This document shows, one piece after another, positions 20,767 through 31,608 of a stretch of 64,000 nt of DNA (its first letter is position 1; the number at the start of each line of letters is the position of its first letter). Position numbers and translations under genes: made by a program. The notes under the pieces were generated by a model that searched no databases, had not been told where the DNA came from, and saw nothing but the letters and a program-made list of their open reading frames with translations. Source of the stretch: Phymatolithon calcareum (lineage: Eukaryota; Rhodophyta; Florideophyceae; Hapalidiales). The stretch covers positions 310,001-374,000 of the forward strand of contig OZ345378.1 of the NCBI GenBank assembly GCA_977006965.1, given 5' to 3'.

Positions 20767-23700
20767 CTATGATCCAATAGCCGCCGCTGATTGTGATGAG
20801 TCGTTGCACATGGAGAGTTGATTGCGAAGTTGAATGAATCTGATCTCTGATAGCGGTTTCGTGAGCAGATCGGCTGTCAGACGTTTTGAGGGCACATGCA
20901 CAGGGCGGACCGTTCCGTTTCGGACAAGGTCTTGGATGAAATGGTGCTGAACGTCGATGTATTTCGATCGTTTTGTTGGCGAGCTGGCTGTAGCAATTCG
21001 AATGGCGGCAGTGTTGTCAATACCCAGCGGGGTAGGATCGTTAAAGAGTTTGGACTTGAGAGGTGTTGATTGAGTCTGGTGCGTTAGGAACGATTGCAGT
21101 AATGTCCGAATGTATCGTGCTTGTTTTGCAGCTTGACCTGCCGCAATGTATTCTGCTTCACATGTGCTTGTGCATACAGTTTTGATTGTTCGTGACGCCC
21201 ACGATATCGGCGCGTCATTGAAAAATACGACATTTGCGTACACTGATTTTCTTGTGGATTTGCAGTTCGCGTAGTCTGCGTCTGATTCGATATAGAGCCC
21301 ACCGTTTCCTTGCTTGTATTTTATGCCAAGATTAATTGTTCCTTTGAGATACCTGAGTACACGCTTGGCTGCATTCCAATGTCGTTTGGCTGGTCGGGTG
21401 AGGCTTCGGGCGAGGGAAGCGACAATTTTCGCGAGATCAGGTCTAGTACAATCGGCGAGATATCGTAGTGCACCTACACACGAGCAATACGGATGCTCTG
21501 TTGAGTCAAGTGGCTGCTCGTCGGGACGTATTGGTTCAAGAGTAACGCCGGATAGATACGGTGTGGCAGCAGGATTACAGTCCATCATTCGAAAATCTTC
21601 TAATATTTGCATTGATAGTGCCGGCTGGCTAATGGTTGTTGTTCGATTCTTGCGGTCACGTTCGATTCGCCATCCTATGAAATGCTCCGCTTCTCCGAGG
21701 TCCCTTATGGTTTATTTGGAACTCAGGTGATTTTTGCATTCGGCTAGCAGGGAAGAGGATGTGGATGCAATCAAGAAGTCATCAGTGACGGTTGGCATGA
21801 GTATGAAGTCATTTCCGCGGTGCAGTATGTACACCTGCGATTCAATGCGGTTCGTGTTATATCCTAGCGAATTGAGATGCTTGCGTAGCCCATTGGCGTA
21901 TGTGCGAGATGCTTGTTTTAGGCCGTATATGTTTTTGACCAGTTGTGCCACTATTGTTCTTGTTGCTGTGCCGCCGTAGAATGGCGGGGGTCTTCTCATG
22001 TAAAGTGGTGTCGGGCTGTCAACATCTTCGTGTAGATATGCTGATGATATGTCAACGTGGTGCATATCCATGTCAAGATGCGTTCCAATTGCAAGAACTA
22101 ATCGTATGGCATCTTTGTCGGGTGCATAAGTCGCTAGATTATGTGGGTCGTAATGTATATATGGTTTGGTTTTGTCCCCTCGATACGAGATTCGAACTTT
22201 TCGATCGATTACGTTTCCATTGGTATCACATTTGTACCTGAACGATATGGACGGGGGATAGATGTTTGCGTCTTTCGGGACGTTTCGGCGGAGGATCCAT
22301 TTGAAGGTGCCTTTCTTTTCGTGTGATGATAGCTCAGCGTTGTATGCCTTTTCCCACATGTCAGAATCAGGGTAGTTCCGTGCTTCATGCAGTGTGGTTG
22401 GAGCTCGCGGTTTTGGACGGTTAAGATTAGTCGTAGCCGCCGCACCTCTAGATCGTGGCAGTGTATTTTTTTGTAAGGTTGCCTTTCCAGCTCGAGGGCT
22501 TGGGTGTGTGAGAAGCCTGGTTGGATCAAGATGTGGTGAGTATGCCTTGAAGTTAGCGCAGCGGCATTTGAAAATTCTGTTTCGATCCACGTCAAGAACA
22601 TAATAGTGGAGAGGGTCCGGACGGTACAGATATCTGGTCAAGATCGCACGGGGTTGATTCTTCTTGAGTTTACGGGGAACTGAGTTGATGTTGGTAGCGT
22701 ATCCATATGCCCCAAATGGTTGGAAGGTTGCTACATTCGGTTTTCTTTCGGGGCTCCAAAGTGCTTCTGGGATTGTTCGTATGCTGTCGTGATAGGTGTG
22801 GTTGTATTTGGTTACCGTGTCAAGTATTGCAAAATCCCAGTATCGGAAAGTCATTTCTGCGGTGTATATCGCTGCCCTTGCCCGTTCCATTAGTGTACGA
22901 TTGAATTGTTCGGACACTGAGTTTTCTTGTGGTGTATAGCGCGTTGAGGGCTCCAGAATAATGCCCTTTGAGTTGCAATATTCTTGTATCTCAGCTGCTG
23001 AGAATTCTTTTGCCCCGTCTGGCTTGAATCTTTTTATGGGTAGACCAAGTTGGGTTGATATACGATTGAGGGCAGTTATGGTGTGCTGTCGAACGTCGGA
23101 TTTCTTTTTGCATAGGAATATGAATTTACGTCTGGTATATGTTTCGGTGAAAGTCGCAAAGTAGAGAAAGCCTTGATTGCTTGTTTCCGACGGTTCTCCT
23201 ATATCGGCTGTGACGAGGTCGCATTTTGCATATCTCGGCATTAATCCTTTAAACGGTGCATTGGCTTGATGCCCAATGGCACATCCTGAGCATGTAATTT
23301 GCGCACGCGGTTTTTGAATTTTTGATGGCATTCCTGTCACCAATTTCTGGTGCGCCATTTTGGACAATTTGTTGTAGTTCGTGTGGTTCATTATGAGATG
23401 CCAATCCTCCGCGGAGGTGGGTGCATTTCGTGATGGTTGAGTTTCGTGCGGGAAATTGGGTCGCGCGGTGCAGTCAATTGTCGCGATGATTTCGCCTTTT
23501 AGAGGAGGGCATAACGGAGGCTTTGTGGGTAGCTTTGTCCCAACATTGATATCGGTCGATGGATATTTCAGCTCTTGTGTCGTCTCACTTCGCCGTGCCC
23601 TTGCGGATGATATTGCTCGCCAATCACGAAATGAAAACTGTCGTGCCGTGTTTGCCCTTGGTTTCATATTCGTTGATGTTCTGAACTTGTATAGCCCATT

Positions 23701-24957
23701 TTTTGCGTTTGCAACTGCGATAATCTGTTCTTGAGGAGGTGGTTGTTGTTTTGGAATGATGTAGGCAGCGTTTTCGTTGAACAAGATAGTTTTTCCCGTT
23801 TGGCATACTTGGTGTACGGATATGAGGTTGGATTTGAATGCCGGGGCTACGATCGCTTTTGATATGGTGAGTGGTTTAGGCAACGAGGGCATAGTTGCTT
23901 TCCCATAGTGAGATAGTTTCGTGGTTTGCCCGTTTGCAGTGATGGTGTATTTTGTATTTTTGTATGGTCTCATGTGCGTCTGGGGCCTACGGAGATGTGT
24001 GGGCCATGCCCCTGAGTCCAGGATATACTCAGAATCGTCATTGTTTAATTCATCCATATCAACAATCGTAGGCGGCGCTTGGTCGGTATCATCTTGAAGG
24101 AGGACTGCATTAGCACGGCGGTTTCGACGCTGGCGCGGACGGTCTTGGTCATCCTTCTTAACTTCTGCAGGGTAGGGTGCTTTCCAACATTCGTCATATT
24201 GTTTGTGGTAGTGGCAATACTTTGGTCGATCACGACGTGTGTTGTCTCTATTTCGGTCGCGGTATCGATAGCGTTTTCCGCGGCCTCCACGATTGATTGC
24301 TAAATCTCGACCAAATCCTTGCCCACGCGAGTGCATAGCCGATACTACGCTCTTTTGCGCTATGGGGCGGCATAACGTTTCAACACCTTGGTAGCACTCT
24401 TCGATTGTTTTGAATTGCTGGAATCGCAAGTTTCTCCCTATATAGTCCGGAAGTTTCGTGCTTTCTATACCAGAGATGATATAGTGTACCGTCATCGTCT
24501 CATCCGCGATTCCTGGAACTTTGGCCGTGATCATGCGCTGACGCATTGCACGATGGCGAGCGATGTAGTCGGAAACATTGTCAAATTTGTCAAATGTAAT
24601 CGTGTGCACTTCTTTCAGTAGATTTTGCTGGGTTGCCGGGTCAGTGCGGGCCTGGAATCGGGATTTTATCGCTTGAAATAGCTGGCACGGTGGAGTGTCG
24701 ATTGTTACTTCAATTTCAAGCTCAGAAAGTAGATCCTGTGAGGTATACGTGAGCAACGTACGCAGAGCCTGTGCTTTACGCTTGTTGTGTGCAGCTTTTG
24801 TGGCATCGTCAGCGTCGACAGGTGGCTGCTTGTTTTCCGTCAGATATTCATGCCAATCATGCTCGAGACCTTGGCTGTGTAGAGCAACATGCCAAAGAGT
24901 GAAGTTGTCGCCCTTTCTGAGAGTTGGAAGCGATCCCGATGATGGTGCACTCTCCAT
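20767..24957 (-). pseudogene. copia gag-pol polyprotein with one in-frame stop
   Basis: The frame runs from ATG at 24957 for 1,081 codons, meets TAA at 21714-21712, then continues in the same frame for 314 codons to TAG at 20769-20767. Landmarks (residues): gag to about 290 with a knuckle-like CHYHKQYDEC at 248-257; protease LDSGAWPTH near 313-321 (usual DSGA); integrase His pair near 519-524, Cys pair 556-559, D585, D647, E683; RT with D969 in HHVDISSAYL and the DDFL active site at 1059-1062. After the stop come the RT-RNase H connection and RNase H with ESDADYANC, CEAEYIAA and the KYIDVQHHF region. The stop separates the RNase H end, so this copy should be inactive unless read through. Confidence 0.93.
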
Positions 24958-25196
24958 TAGGTGCGGTAGGTTGGGGTTTGCGGTTGCTTTCTGTTGGGGT
25001 CTGGGAAACGGTTCATCCAGATTTTGTCGGAGACCACGTTTATTCGCGCGCTCGGCTCGGGATGTGCGCGATTGTGCCCGATCTTGCAGGTACTTTCTGC
25101 GATATTGGTTTTCCGTCGCGATTGTTTGCTCGACGAAGCTGGGAGCTTCGATGGGGGATGATGCGGTTGTACTTTGGTGTGCGAGCGGTTGCGAGA

Positions 25197-25208
25197 GGGC
25201 CCATAACC
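25197..25208 (-). other. primer-binding site, internal tRNA-iMet type
   Basis: GGTTATGGGCCC lies directly downstream of the 5' LTR in element sense. From established knowledge, Drosophila copia starts with the same sequence and is primed by a 5' half-molecule of initiator tRNA-Met. Confidence 0.8.
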
Positions 25209-25295
25209 TATAGGATGCTACTGTCTAGTTTACTGAATGGCTGCTCGACGTCGTATTTCCATTATATACTCGTATATGTGAGGTATGATCCAATA
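25209..25295 (-). repeat. 5' LTR of the copia element (87 bp)
   Basis: In element sense it starts TATTGGATCATACC and ends GCATCCTATA. An 87-bp LTR is very short for copia but fits small-LTR aquatic lineages (inference). Promoter signals are limited to a TATATAAT-like stretch. Confidence 0.92.
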
Positions 25296-25820
25296 GTGTT
25301 CGCAGAAAATTGTTGACGCCTAAACTTTACAAATAATTGCTTTTTGCAAAAACCAGTCGAAACTTCCATTTTCGGGATCTCTAGATCCAGTGGATCGATG
25401 GAAAATTGTCGCGAGATCAAGCTGACTGAAGCGCCTTGGGCATCATTCCCAGAATCGTGATAATTCTGTGCCTCCACGCAAATTCGTAAATCTATTCAAC
25501 GCCCGCAAGCACCAACCACAGTAGTCTAGAGGGACACTTTTCTCGCTCCTATGATGCGTGATTCGTCGATTACAAATGATCCGGAACTTGAACGTTGCTG
25601 TGTCGCCTCTTCTAAAGGGATCGAAGAAAAAATGCGCAAGATGCTGGGAGACATACGTTCACTAACCACCAGAGGGATGGTAATTTCCAGAGCGCAGCAA
25701 GAAGCCTACAGTCCCTATGCCAGTCTTTGCACCAAGCGGTACAAGATTACTTGTCAGTGGAACGGCTGCAATGGTCTATAGCAGTGCCGTATGAAACGGA
25801 GGAGGAAGCGCGCCGCAGAA

Positions 25821-26279
25821 TCATGTTGTTGTGCCGAAAGCTTATGAAAACATTGGAAATGAATGGCGTTCAGAAGCATTGTCCATCGCTGATGGCCATG
25901 GACGCCGTGTACATACTGCGTCATCCACAGTTCAACGACATTAGAGAGCGTTTAAGGCCTTCTCCATGCGCAGTCCCGTGATCGAATAATGTCCCTGGTT
26001 TCTTCAAAACAGTTCCAGTGAGAAAGAACGTCCTGTAAGCGCACCAGGATATACTCGCGCTCGGAGAAAATCAGCCACCGTCCCACCCAGTCGTCCTCGG
26101 AGTTGCTATCCTTTGAGAATCATTACGGCGAAGATGGTGTACAGGATCGCAAGGAAAAAATGATGTGCTTTCGAAAATCACAGTGGGATTATGAGAGAAT
26201 AGCGAGAGAGAAAGAAGATGATTTTTTTATTATCGTGGTACCAACGCGTCTAAGAGCGAGATAGAAAAAGAAGATATGG
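25821..26279. other. intergenic region beyond the palindrome
   Basis: The first 160 bp continue the helical frame described for the outer arm, ending at 25981. The rest shows no gene or repeat I can recognise. Confidence 0.5.
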
Positions 26280-27345
26280 GAGTTTTATTTATAAGTTACC
26301 GACGCATCTGCAGATGCCTGGGGTAACTTTGCTAAGGGTATATTTTGATTTTTTTAAAAGCTCCCAAAGCCTCAAATTGAGTAACAGGGCAGCTTCTCGC
26401 TGTTTTCGATACTCATCTCTCTTCTCTCCTTCTAATATCTCCTTAATTCGAATTTCTCTCCCTGTGAGGGCTCGAGTAAGTCTTTTGCATTCATATTCCG
26501 TTTCTTGGTCCATCTTCATAGACCGTAGTATACGTTGCAACACGACAAGCTCCACCACAGCACCTGTCCCAAAGTATTTCGCCAGAATGGATTTTCCCCA
26601 CAAAGGAACTCTGTTGAAAATGACTCTCAGGCATCTCAACCTCGCAGTTCTGTCCCTTATATATAGCACTCCTGGTAGGTCGTTCGGTACGCCGATCGGG
26701 ATTTTAACTGTCTGACCCTCTTCTTCCAACGACCAGACTTTGTCTGTTGCTTGTTGCCGTCGCTTTTTTGACACCATACCTTCTTCCGCTTATTTCAGAG
26801 CTTCTTTAAGGTGTTCCTCTTCCCCGAGATACCCAATGTCCTTTGATACGTCTTCCAGATCATCTTCTTTTCCCTGATATTCTTCTGAAAGCTCCAGGAA
26901 CTTCCTCCGTCTTACCAAGCTTAACTTTGCTAAGGCTGTACAGCCACAGGCAGGTTCTTTCTATGTTAGACGTTTGCATGGTCGGGTGCGACTCGATCTG
27001 GTGGAAGAGCGAGATAGAGGCGAGTATCTAAAAGAAAAGGTTTTGTTTCTCTTGCATCAAAGCTCTTCCAGGCCTTCCAGTAGAGACCGAGCTGCTTGAG
27101 GAAAGCATGAGCCAGAGCTGGTGGTGTGGTGCAAAGCTCTGAGAATCGCAAATCCTGTGTTGTTTGAAAGTAATTTTTCTGTTGAGTTTTATGACATGTA
27201 CATCGCTCTTGATCGTTTTGCAGTTGATATTTTAGGTGCCTCGCCGCTATCATTGGCTGAATCGTGCACGATGCGCTCCAGTCCATGTCTGTTCTGAACG
27301 TTCTACACGGCATGAAATGTCTCAAGATCCTGGATGTTGACGTTC
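26280..27345 (-). pseudogene. R2-family element, copy A (unrecognised conserved protein)
   Basis: The last 162 codons (26777-26289) are open and align with copy B at 35108-35728: VKIPIG / MKIPIE, then GVLYIRDRTARLRCLR versus GIFYIGERTTRLRCLR. Next come FNRVPLWGKS versus FNRAPLWGKS and YECKRLTRALTGREIRIK versus FECKRLTGALVGRELRIK. Upstream the same protein continues (EEYQGKEDDLEDV, YLGEEEHLKEAL) with an in-frame TAA before AEEGMVSKKRR. Further upstream, to about 27345, is a coding-looking stretch with more stops. The C-terminus runs into the shared 3' end (ICRCVGNL, stop, then TAAATAAA). No known domain; probably a mobile-element protein. Confidence 0.6.
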
Positions 27346-27972
27346 TCGATACATGCTGCTCCGAAAAACAAAACCATAAACAAGAGAGGGGCGCCTACTA
27401 CGAAATAAAAACTACAGTGTAGGTCTGTATCCCGTTTCCCCATTAGTGTTCAAAATACGTGTGTGTCATTTCCATAATATCTTATAAAGCTTAATGTCAA
27501 TGACTTTAGGATCACGTGCCTCTATTGTATGTATTGGAAGAACTTCGCCATCCTTCCAATTCGTAGCTGTGACAAGACTGTGAACTAAACCTGTTCGGTA
27601 GGGCTTGATAAAGACTCATGCCGGAAAAAAGTGTAACATGATCCAGAAGCAACGGCATTGACGACTACTCTAGACATGGATCTGCTGGCCCAGACATTTC
27701 TCTGTCATTAATTACTGGAAAGTACGTTAATAACGGAAATAGTAAACGTACATCATCTGTGAATTTATCTTCGGCCTTATTAATAAAGGAAAACGCGGTT
27801 GAATGTGCAATCCGTTGAAAACAATTGTTTACCCATTGGCGTCAATCTGTTCAGAACTTACCAGAAATTTTTTTATTAATACCAACAAGGGTGACTATAG
27901 ACGTCCACCTCAACTTCAGATTCGCAAACTAGAGCCAGATCTTCTCCTTGTCAAGGAAGATGAAACATAACA
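27346..27972. other. intergenic region upstream of the decayed secreted-protein gene
   Basis: AT-rich sequence with no gene recognised. The last part would be the former promoter of the pseudogene at 27973. Confidence 0.5.
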
Positions 27973-28863
27973 ATGAAGTACACCTTGGCTATTTTCGCGA
28001 TTGTTAGCGCGGTTGTTGCTGCAAGCACTCCGTTCTACGATGCTCCAGGAGGCGTAATGCGTCTTTCTAGCTCTTCTCACACTGCGACCTACAGTGCTCC
28101 GACTATGGCTCCCGCCCCGGCCATCCGTGCATCACCGCCGTACTCCGGTCCCAATGCCACCCGTGTCCGACCACTGGTGTCTCACCAGCTCGGGCCGCTG
28201 CTCCTTCCGTTCAGACTCCGGCGTACGCGCCTGCTCCGGCTCCGGCTACTTCTTCTTCCGTTCCGCCTCCTGGATACGCTGTCGCCCCGGCTCCAGCTAC
28301 TTCCCCATCTGCTCCTGTGAGCATGCCAACGAAGACCCCTGTGCCCTACTGCAGCTGCAGTTCCGGCTTATGGCCCTGTTTCCGGCACTGCATATGCTCC
28401 TAGCGCTGCCCCTGTATAAGCCCCAGTCGCCGCCCCTGTCAATGCTCCGGGTGCCGCCCCTGTCGCTGCTCCCTCTGCAGCCCCAGTTGAAGCCTCTCCG
28501 TCCCCGACTGACGGCACTTCCGTTGAGACCAAGAACGCTGCCAAGTCTGGAGCAGAAGGAGAGACCTCCATATCAGTTGCTGCAGACAAGGACTCCGGAG
28601 TTGCTTCCTCCAATGCTGATGAAGATGGTGCTGCTATTGCTGCCGCCCAGGTCGGAGCCGCTGTAGGACTTTCTACGTCTTCCCGACAGGTGTCCAGCAT
28701 AGAACTTGAAGGTGGTGCCTCCGCCTCAGGCTCCGGTGACAGCTCTGTGTCCGCTGGCGTGACTGAGGAGCAATCAGCAGTTGCTTGCAATGGAGTTAAC
28801 ACCGTTCTCGCTGCCGCCGCGGCCTCCCCTGCTGCCCAACTGGCTCTCGGAATGGCCTTTTAG
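27973..28863 (+). pseudogene. decayed third copy of the secreted Ala/Pro-rich protein
   Basis: It starts MKYTLAIFAIVSAVVAAST, a signal peptide closely like the intact copies. It ends with the same C-terminal region: AKSGAEGETSISVAADK, NADEDGAAIAAAQVGAAV, and MAF at the stop (28861-28863). Between them the frame is broken. A base is missing near 28160 within the former TPCPK motif, a compensating shift occurs near 28355, and an in-frame TAA lies at 28417-28419. Start and final stop are back in the same frame. The Tyr-rich segment of the intact copies is absent. It shows the family existed outside the palindrome and diverged before the arms formed or were homogenised. Confidence 0.85.
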
Positions 28864-28958
28864 ACGCTTGAAAACTTTTATGCTGACTGCCCAGGATGGT
28901 TCAGGAACTGGACGGTCTGAAGTGCAGTTCAGTCAAATAGAAATATAAGATAAATGTT

Positions 28959-28983
28959 TAGCAATTTTTTTAAAAAATTGCTA
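28959..28983. repeat. hairpin, 12-bp stem, single-base loop
   Basis: TAGCAATTTTTT, T, AAAAAATTGCTA lies 96 bp after the stop of the secreted-protein pseudogene and could be a 3'-end structure. Confidence 0.7.
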
Positions 28984-29507
28984 TAGATTTAATCGTAACT
29001 GCCCAAAACATATTTTTCGTGATTTTCGCTCAGAACAAAAAAACTGTGCGAAGCTGCAAACAAAACGACAGCTAAGGCAAACATCAAGAAATACCAAAGA
29101 AGCAAGATACTGGAGGCCGCAGAGGATGTGGAAAAGTCGAAAATACGACCTATACCACACGCCGAAGTGTCGTTACCGCACCTTCTCTTCAATTCAAGAA
29201 GACATAGAACACTTGCCATCAAGTCAACCATGAATGACAGTACACGAGGAAAGATATCACCGCGACGGAGACCAGAGAGCCGTTCGGTGAAGCTGTAAAG
29301 CATATCCAAACAAACCAATGTTCGCAAACACTTCGATCGAAATTTCTGGAAATGGAAGGAGACCGCCTAGAATCGAAGCGGAAAAGAAAGATACCATACG
29401 ACAAGACAAGAGAATTGCCAGCAATCCTCAAGTTCCCCAAGGTGAAGCATAGACAACTCGCGCTGCAGTAGGCCTGTGGCAGATTCCCACACGTGTCAAC
29501 AACAAGT

Positions 29508-30002
29508 ATGACTGAAGAATTCGGCACCAGAGCCAGAGAGCATATGGAGACCCTTGAACGCACGCTAGCAGGGTACGAACTCGAAGGAGAAAAACGACTG
29601 GAAACAGAAAAGGCGCTAGATGAGCTCTTACTATTTAGCAAGACACTCATAGAACGCATGGAGAAAGAAGAAGGCCTGTATTAATCCGCAGAATGCAAGG
29701 CAAAAAGTGGTCGAGTCCAAGCACCAACAATCCCGTAGAGGACTGAGATAGGACTACTTTGAGTCCTGAGTTATCCCGTCCGCCATTCTGGTGGACGTTT
29801 CGTGAGCTGCACAAAGGTAGGTAGCATCAGAGGAAGCCTTGCCCATATCTTCGGAAGTCTGTTCATCGGCCAATGCGGGAAAGATGCCATCGAAGATGAG
29901 GTAAATGGCCTCGCAAATGACAGACACTCCAAAGAGGACAGCGCCTGCACTAAGCGAACACTCGATAAGCTCCTAACCATGTTTCAGGCTGTGGACAACT
30001 AA
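29508..30002 (+). pseudogene. coiled-coil frames of an R1-associated element
   Basis: An ATG-started frame (29508-29684, 58 aa) reads EEFGTRAREHMETLERTL then Glu/Lys-rich helix to MEKEEGLY, a strong coiled-coil pattern. After stops, a second frame in the same direction (to 30002) continues GSIRGSLAHIFGSLFIGQC and a charged tail ending LLTMFQAVDN. The part between them is directly repeated at 31609-31780. No domain is recognised. Likely a broken mobile-element gene. Confidence 0.4.
29668..29839 (+). repeat. 172-bp direct repeat, copy 1 (copy 2 at 31609-31780)
   Basis: The two segments share GAAGAAGGCCTGTATT, CAATCCCGTAGAGGACTGAG and CGTGAGCTGCACAAAG at equal spacing with scattered substitutions. 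They bracket about 1.8 kb of R1 sequence in direct orientation. They could be LTRs of a small element or two copies of one repeat; no primer-binding site was recognised. Confidence 0.65.
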
Positions 30003-30039
30003 GGACTGCCCTCAACCTGAACTCACAGCGTGTCACAGG

Positions 30040-30235
30040 ACAGGGGAGAAATTTTCCCCCTCGAGGTCCCGCAGGAGACCAGAGGTGGGTTTTTGTAGTC
30101 CACTGAATCGTGTTACACCAACAAGAAAAGAAATTCTTCCATAGACAGAATCCAGCCATAACCTCTTGGCCCTAGGAAAGTTGACCCAAGCGTCAGCAGA
30201 TGCGTTGGTAACTTTTAAATAAAAATCTACCTTTC
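30040..30235 (+). repeat. R1a 3' end, plus-strand copy
   Basis: It runs from TTTTCCCCCTCGAGG to AACTTTTAAATAAAAATCTAC and matches the palindrome copy at 20162-20337 along its length with substitutions. It carries the AATAAA-like tail. Confidence 0.7.
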
Positions 30236-30484
30236 TTCTTCTTCAGAACAAAAAATTAATAGTACCGTACCCCTATACAACGGTCCAAAATTTCTTTCTG
30301 AATCTGTTCAGCTAAGCAGATTGGGAACGTAAGAGCACAACAAGCCGTCCAATGCGACAACTGGTTCCAATTCAATTTGTCATTCAAAGGTTCTTAGAGC
30401 ATGATGTCCAGAGACTTCGAGGATGGAGGGGGCAAGCGGAACATAACTATCAGCGAACAGATTATTCTGATACCACTGTAGTAC

Positions 30485-31608
30485 CAGGCTCGAAAGAACC
30501 CGACGCCGCATGGGTGAGAAGACCAGGAGAGAAGAGAGAGAAGATCGGGAGAGACTAGACAGAAACGGAGGACAGAAAGACAAACAAACAAACAAAACCC
30601 AACAGACACCAGACAGAGTATCCGCTTAGCCGTCCCCGGAGCCAACTCCGTTGCCTTGCGGGAACACAGGTCGTCGTGGTAATCAACCCATAGAACGCCG
30701 TCGTGCGATGTAGGGCCAGGTACGCTCCTTGAGGAGGGGGTGCAAATGACAGCAGACGTCGGCTGGAACCATAAAGAAACCGGCGCCGCCGCCCACGGAA
30801 CACACTCCACAACGCCGAGATCAAGCCGTATACGAGTCTATGCTGTGCGGGGTTGGGCCAGTCTCGACGATAGCAGCACAGGCGTCATAGTGACGCGCGA
30901 TGAAGAACAGGGAAACGGAAAGAACGGAAAAGAATGTAGGAATAAGCGAGAACGTTGAACAAGGTAGACAGAGCGAGTCGCCAAAAGAAGAGCTGAGGTT
31001 CGGCTGAAGAATACTTGACAGCCATGCGGGAACTCCAGTGGTGATGCAGTTCAGGTACGAGCGCGAGCCTTCGCTTCGATGAGGATGGATATGTTCGACG
31101 ATATTATTGCCGACGTCGCAGTGATGCGGGCAGAAGACGGACGGCCGCGTCGTCCTTGATACGGCGACCTTTGCTGGACCATCGACGAACGCTCGAAAAG
31201 GGAAAGGGGAGCTTTTCTCCGTGCTGACTTGCACGGCGAAGGTTGCGAACGAGAAGGGTATGAAGAACTCCACTTCAACGTTGTCGAAGTGACTGTCAGG
31301 TGAACATGCGCGTGCTTGATCTACGCAATCGAGCGGGCATCCGAAGAACTCCCACTTTCCTGTACTCAGAGGAAGGAAATACCTTATATACTACAAGCGA
31401 AGCGAAAAAGAGCGCATAGATACACGAGAGAAACGTGCTCATATCGCCCAACAGATCACCAGCTACGAGCAGCATGACTATCGCCATCCGAATTGTGCGG
31501 CGTACAGTCGCGAAAGGAAAAAGTGACCGCATTTGGAAAGCGACTTAACAGCGGGCGTGACAAACATGCTTAAAGAACATTACCAATCCTTTTCTTGCAC
31601 ATGGAGAT
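30485..31608 (+). repeat. R1b repeat, diverged second copy
   Basis: It begins with CGAAAGAACCCGACGCCGC and GAGAGACTAGACA, as at 10460. It includes one copy of the GGCGACCTT unit near 31162 and ends with a coding-like part (AQQITSYEQHDYR, CAAYSRERKK, stop). It shows family-level similarity to 10440-11262 with many substitutions. Confidence 0.6.

Larger units (their letters stand above)
20622..25295 (-). mobile_element. Ty1/copia LTR retrotransposon, 4,674 bp
   Basis: Two 87-bp LTRs (20622-20708 and 25209-25295) differ only at the outermost base of one. The flanking 5-bp duplication is GTGTT (20617-20621 and 25296-25300). On the minus strand the primer-binding site GGTTATGGGCCC (25208-25197) follows the 5' LTR directly. 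It complements an internal part of initiator tRNA-Met, as in Drosophila copia, rather than the tRNA 3' end. Domain order is gag, protease, integrase, RT, RNase H, so Ty1/copia. No clear polypurine tract touches the 3' LTR; the first 12 nt of the LTR (TATTGGATCATA in element sense) recur at the pol stop codon (20768-20779). Near-identical LTRs suggest a recent insertion. Confidence 0.95.
15281..25820 (-). repeat. right arm of giant palindrome, split by a copia insertion
   Basis: The arm is the reverse complement of the left arm in two pieces, 15281-20613 (extending to the target duplication at 20617-20621) and 25296-25820. The copia element 20622-25295 sits between them. The empty-site sequence on the left arm shows GTGTT once, while the right arm has it on both sides of the element. 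Confidence 0.95.

Noticed and set aside
21734-25316. Plus-strand frames across the copia element
   Set aside because: All are shadows of the minus-strand polyprotein.
25674-25696. An 11-nt GTAATTTCCAG intron joining the two frames of the outer-arm gene
   Set aside because: Far below any plausible intron length; a frame break in a decayed gene is more likely.
9286-25820. Dismissing the palindrome as an assembly chimera
   Set aside because: Not fully excluded, but one arm alone carries a copia insertion with its own target duplication and the outer arms differ at several bases, which a simple mirrored artefact would not show.
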